Source: Streptomyces sp. HUAS YS2
GTDB lineage: Bacteria > Actinomycetota > Actinomycetes > Streptomycetales > Streptomycetaceae
Assembly: GCF_033343995.1 (NCBI RefSeq)
Contig: NZ_CP137573.1
Span: 5,303,001-5,367,000, forward strand
Length of the DNA: 64,000 bases
Direction: 5' to 3'
Shown piece by piece: positions 61,459-64,000 of this stretch; within the stretch, counting starts at the first letter, position 1, and each line of letters begins with the position of its first letter. The notes beneath the pieces are model-generated. The model was given only the letters and a program-made list of their open reading frames with translations. It ran no database searches and was not told the origin of the DNA. Position numbers and translations under genes: made by a program.

Positions 61459-62892
61459 ATGACGACGACCACCTCACGTCCCGTACTCAGTAAAGCCGGT
61501 GGCACCGACAACCGGTCCGGGCTGCTGCTCGGAGTCGTGCTCGCCGCGCAGTTCATGGCACTCCTCGACGTCTTCATCGTGAATGTCGCCGCGCCCACGA
61601 TCCGCACCGAACTCGCCGCGTCCGGGGCGGGACTTCAGCTGATCGTGGCCGGGTACACCATCGCGTACGCGGTGCTGCTGATCACCGGCGCCCGGCTCGG
61701 CGACCGCATCGGGCACCGCCGGATGTACCTGGTCGGCCTGGCGCTCTTCACCGCCGCCTCGCTCGCCTGCGGACTGGCCGCGGAGACCGGCCAGTTGATC
61801 GCCTTCCGGGTGGTCCAGGGCGCCGGCTCGGCGCTGATGATCCCGCAGGTGCTGAGTCTGATCCAGCGCAACTTCACCGGCGAGGGGCGGCTGCGTGCCC
61901 TCGGCGCGTACGCCGCGGTCCTCGCGACCGGGGCCGCGGCCGGTCAGGTCGCCGGCGGAATCCTGGTCAGCGCCGACCTGTTCGGGGCGAGCTGGCGGCC
62001 GGTCTTCCTGGTCAACGTGCCCATCGGGCTCGTGCTGCTGGTGCTCGGGGTGCGCGTGCTGCCCCGCGACGAGCGTGCCGACGCCGGCCGGGCCCGCCCG
62101 CTCGACCTGCCCGGCCTGGTCCTGCTCGCCGTCTCCGTCTCGCTGTTGACCGTCCCGCTGGTCCTGGGGCAGGAGCAGGACTGGCCCCTGTGGTCCTGGC
62201 TCTCCCTCGCCGCCTCCGTGGCCGTCTTCGCGGTGTTCTTCGCCCACGAGTCCCGGCTCGCGGGCCGGGGCGGCGCCCCTCTGGTCGCCCCGCGGGTGCT
62301 GCGCAGCCCGGGGATGGGGCGGGCGGTGCTGCGGATCGCCGTGGCGATGGCCGTCAACGCGGGCTTTCTGTTCACCCTCACCCTGCACGTCCAGGGCGGG
62401 CTCGGGTTCAGCGCCCTGCGCGCCGGGCTGACGTTCGCGCCGACCGCGGTCGTGTTCGGCGCGGTCGGGCTCACGTGGCGGCGCTGGCCGGCCTCCTGGC
62501 AGCGGTTCCTGGTCCCGGGCGGCTTCGCGCTCACAGCGGCCGGAACGCTCGCCGTGGGGTGGGTGCTGGGCGACGGTTCGACCGGTGGGGCGGGGCTGTA
62601 CGTGGCCTTTGCCGCCGTCGGCGCGGGCCTCTCGCTGGCCTTCAGCCCCGCGCTGACCGGCGCACTCGCCACCGTACGGCCCGAGGACGCGGCCGACGCC
62701 AGCGGTCTGCTGGCCACCGTGACCCAGCTCGGACAGCTGGTAGGCGTCGCGACGTTCGGCACGCTCTTCCTGAACCGGCTGGACGCGCCGGGTCCGCACG
62801 CCTCCGCCGACGCGCTGTGGATCTGCGCCCTCGCGCTCTGCTTCGCGTCGATCTTGGGCGCGATCGGTGGTCTGGTCCGCCGACGCCGCTGA
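61459..62892 (+). CDS. MFS transporter, DHA2/EmrB-QacA type
   Basis: 477 residues with 13-14 membrane helices. The first is LLLGVVLAAQFMALLDVFIVNVAAP, whose LDVFIVNVA segment is the helix-1 motif D1-type pattern of the 14-helix drug/H+ antiporters. The loop 2-3 motif (GARLGDRIGHRR) is present. ATG 61459 is chosen from the family start. It is likely a proton-driven exporter of a toxic compound or antibiotic under control of the divergent XRE gene. Confidence 0.9.
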   Translation: MTTTTSRPVLSKAGGTDNRSGLLLGVVLAAQFMALLDVFIVNVAAPTIRTELAASGAGLQLIVAGYTIAYAVLLITGARLGDRIGHRRMYLVGLALFTAASLACGLAAETGQLIAFRVVQGAGSALMIPQVLSLIQRNFTGEGRLRALGAYAAVLATGAAAGQVAGGILVSADLFGASWRPVFLVNVPIGLVLLVLGVRVLPRDERADAGRARPLDLPGLVLLAVSVSLLTVPLVLGQEQDWPLWSWLSLAASVAVFAVFFAHESRLAGRGGAPLVAPRVLRSPGMGRAVLRIAVAMAVNAGFLFTLTLHVQGGLGFSALRAGLTFAPTAVVFGAVGLTWRRWPASWQRFLVPGGFALTAAGTLAVGWVLGDGSTGGAGLYVAFAAVGAGLSLAFSPALTGALATVRPEDAADASGLLATVTQLGQLVGVATFGTLFLNRLDAPGPHASADALWICALALCFASILGAIGGLVRRRR

Positions 62893-62963
62893 CCCCCTTG
62901 CGGGGCCATGGCAGAATCGGACCGCCGGAGGGGGACGACGGTCCGGGCGGGAGGGAATGTGCG

Positions 62964-63140
62964 ATGGCCGCGAGCAGTTCCGGGCAGACGGATGATCTGC
63001 TCGCCGCGGCGGAGTACCGTGCGGAGACCCGCGCTCCCCTCCACTGTCCGTCGTGCGGGTCGTCCCATGTCGCCCAGGTTCTCGGCGACAACGGCGGAGT
63101 GTCCTACGTGTGCACGGCCTGCGGCCACAGCTGGAGCTGA
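62964..63140 (+). CDS. 58-residue zinc-ribbon protein
   Basis: MAASSSGQTDDLLAAAEYRA start, then CPSCGSS and VCTACGHSWS: two CxxC pairs forming a zinc ribbon, ending at the last Ser. GGGAGGG lies about 7 nt before ATG 62964. The next small zinc-binding gene begins 1-4 bp after the stop codon, so they form a unit. Function unknown. Confidence 0.7.
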   Translation: MAASSSGQTDDLLAAAEYRAETRAPLHCPSCGSSHVAQVLGDNGGVSYVCTACGHSWS

Positions 63141-63143
63141 GTG

Positions 63144-63377
63144 ATGGGTGCCCACAGGCGGAAGTGCGACTGGTGCGGCAGCGGTACGCCCATCGTCAGG
63201 GACATGGACCCGGTCAACCCCGAGTACCAGTACTGGTGCGAGGAGTGCGCGCGGGCGCTGATCATAAAGGGCGACCCCATCGAGACCTACCGGGAACTCG
63301 AGGGGGAGCCGATCTACGGGCGGCTGCTCGACGAGCACTGCACGCTCAAGCGGTTCTACTCCTTCGCCACCGCGTGA
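63144..63377 (+). CDS. 77-residue CxxC/CxxC protein
   Basis: MGAHRRKCDWCGSGTPIVRD, then WCEECARALI: two CxxC pairs for one zinc ion. The C-terminal half is acidic with a His-Cys pair (DEHCTLKRFY). ATG 63144 with GGAG upstream is preferred over the adjacent GTG at 63141. It is spaced by 3 bp from the zinc-ribbon gene and so is likely co-translated. Its 3' end overlaps the convergent gene by 32 bp. Function unknown. Confidence 0.68.
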   Translation: MGAHRRKCDWCGSGTPIVRDMDPVNPEYQYWCEECARALIIKGDPIETYRELEGEPIYGRLLDEHCTLKRFYSFATA

Positions 63378-64000
63378 GCGCGTATCCCGCGAGCAGTCCC
63401 GTCGCCACCAGCGGGTAGACCCCGGACAGCAGCATCTGCCCGGCGTTCTGGTCCAGTTCGGGACGGCCCGGGTCGTGCGGCACCCACCACAGGGCGAACG
63501 ACGCGAAGGCCAGCGCCACCACGGCCACCGGCCAGACCGCGCCGACCCGGTCCGCGAGCAGGATCAGCAGCGGCACGCACCACACCCAGTGGTGCGACCA
63601 CGAGATCGGACTGATCATGAGGGCGGTCAGCGCGCACACCACCACCGCGAGCGCCTTGTCACCGCGCAGCGCCGCCCGCACCGCGAGGGTCATCGCCACC
63701 ACCCCGAGGAACGCGGCGGACACCGCCCACCACATGCCCGGGTCGTCGGTGTGCATCAGCCGGGCCAGCACCCCGCGCAGCGACTGGTTCGCGGTCTCCT
63801 CCGCGAAGCCCACGCGCCCGGTCTCGAACAGCGTCTCGGTCCAGAACCGCTTCGAGTCGTGCGGCAGGATCAGGGCGCTGACCAGCGTCGTCCCGAGGAA
63901 CACCGCCGTGGCCGTCGCCGCCTGGCGCAGCCAGTGGTTCCAGCCCGCCTCCCGCAGCCGGAACAGGCCCACCGCGAGCAGCAGCACCGCGAACAGCCCC
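63346..64000 (-). CDS. GT87/DUF2029-like mannosyltransferase (partial, 5' end outside window)
   Basis: C-terminal about 218 codons of a polytopic membrane enzyme; the frame is open to the window edge. Several membrane helices, FWTETLFETGRVGFAEETANQSLRG (a luminal-loop motif seen in actinobacterial alpha-mannosyltransferases of the GT87 family) and ISPISWSHHWVW, with paired His in the outer loop. Such enzymes use polyprenyl-phosphate-mannose to mannosylate lipoglycans or proteins. Calls are from partial sequence. Confidence 0.78.
   Translation of the reverse strand, partial: GLFAVLLLAVGLFRLREAGWNHWLRQAATATAVFLGTTLVSALILPHDSKRFWTETLFETGRVGFAEETANQSLRGVLARLMHTDDPGMWWAVSAAFLGVVAMTLAVRAALRGDKALAVVVCALTALMISPISWSHHWVWCVPLLILLADRVGAVWPVAVVALAFASFALWWVPHDPGRPELDQNAGQMLLSGVYPLVATGLLAGYALTRWRRSRTA

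Overview
This window is a stretch of high-GC actinobacterial chromosome, almost certainly Streptomyces. The base composition, the frequent GTG starts, several promoter-proximal genes with no ribosome binding site, and the gene order clpP-clpX / valS-folC-ndk / mreBCD-mrdA-rodA / rne / rplU-rpmA-obgE / proB-proA / nadD-rsfS all fit that genus. No prophage, insertion sequence, CRISPR array or classical secondary-metabolite cluster is visible.

Layout. 1-9458: the end of clpP, then clpX, a secreted-type Gln/Pro-rich protein on the minus strand, valS, folC, a DUF4233 membrane protein, ndk and mreB. 9459-24645: mreC-mreD-mrdA-rodA (the elongation and spore-wall machinery), a CYTH-CHAD protein, a B12-binding/radical-SAM protein and its DUF2344 partner on either side of a Trp/Pro repeat membrane protein, and a very long RNase E/G. 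24646-39757: a sugar-polymer locus lying between rne and rplU. It encodes a DegT aminotransferase, a Gfo/Idh dehydrogenase, two GT4-like glycosyltransferases (one a double-domain fusion), a GT2, a UDP-HexNAc 6-dehydrogenase, a Tat-exported dimethylformamidase-like protein, an acyltransferase-3, a WbpD-like N-acetyltransferase and another GT4. 40149-42292: rplU, rpmA and obgE. The last 106 bp of obgE are perfectly duplicated just downstream. 42725-49881: a second wall-polymer locus with a fused cytidylyltransferase/reductase (CDP-ribitol synthase type), two TagF/TagB-like polyol-phosphate transferases and a GT2. 50111-59576: proB, a small conserved protein, proA, two related membrane proteins, an M48 peptidase, a 53-residue membrane protein, nadD, a divergent LytR-CpsA-Psr protein and rsfS. 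59573-64000: a histidine phosphatase that appears to use a CTG start, tRNA-Ala(GGC), a divergent XRE regulator/MFS exporter pair, two tiny zinc-ribbon proteins and the end of a GT87-like mannosyltransferase.

How it fits together. The window is dominated by cell-envelope construction. The most striking reading is that the four enzymes needed to turn UDP-GlcNAc into UDP-2,3-diacetamido-2,3-dideoxy-glucuronate (WbpA, WbpB, WbpE and WbpD activities) all lie in the rne-rplU locus, together with glycosyltransferases. The obgE-proB locus supplies a polyol-phosphate wall polymer, and the LCP protein near nadD is a candidate for attaching such a polymer to peptidoglycan. Related GT2 enzymes in both loci suggest they may serve linked products. 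A second theme is expression layout. At least seven genes (valS, folC, the CYTH-CHAD gene, proB, proA and the two membrane-protein genes after proA) have a TAnnnT hexamer 6-7 nt before the start codon, which predicts leaderless mRNAs.

Limits: all functions come from motif reading and remembered families. No alignments or searches were run.
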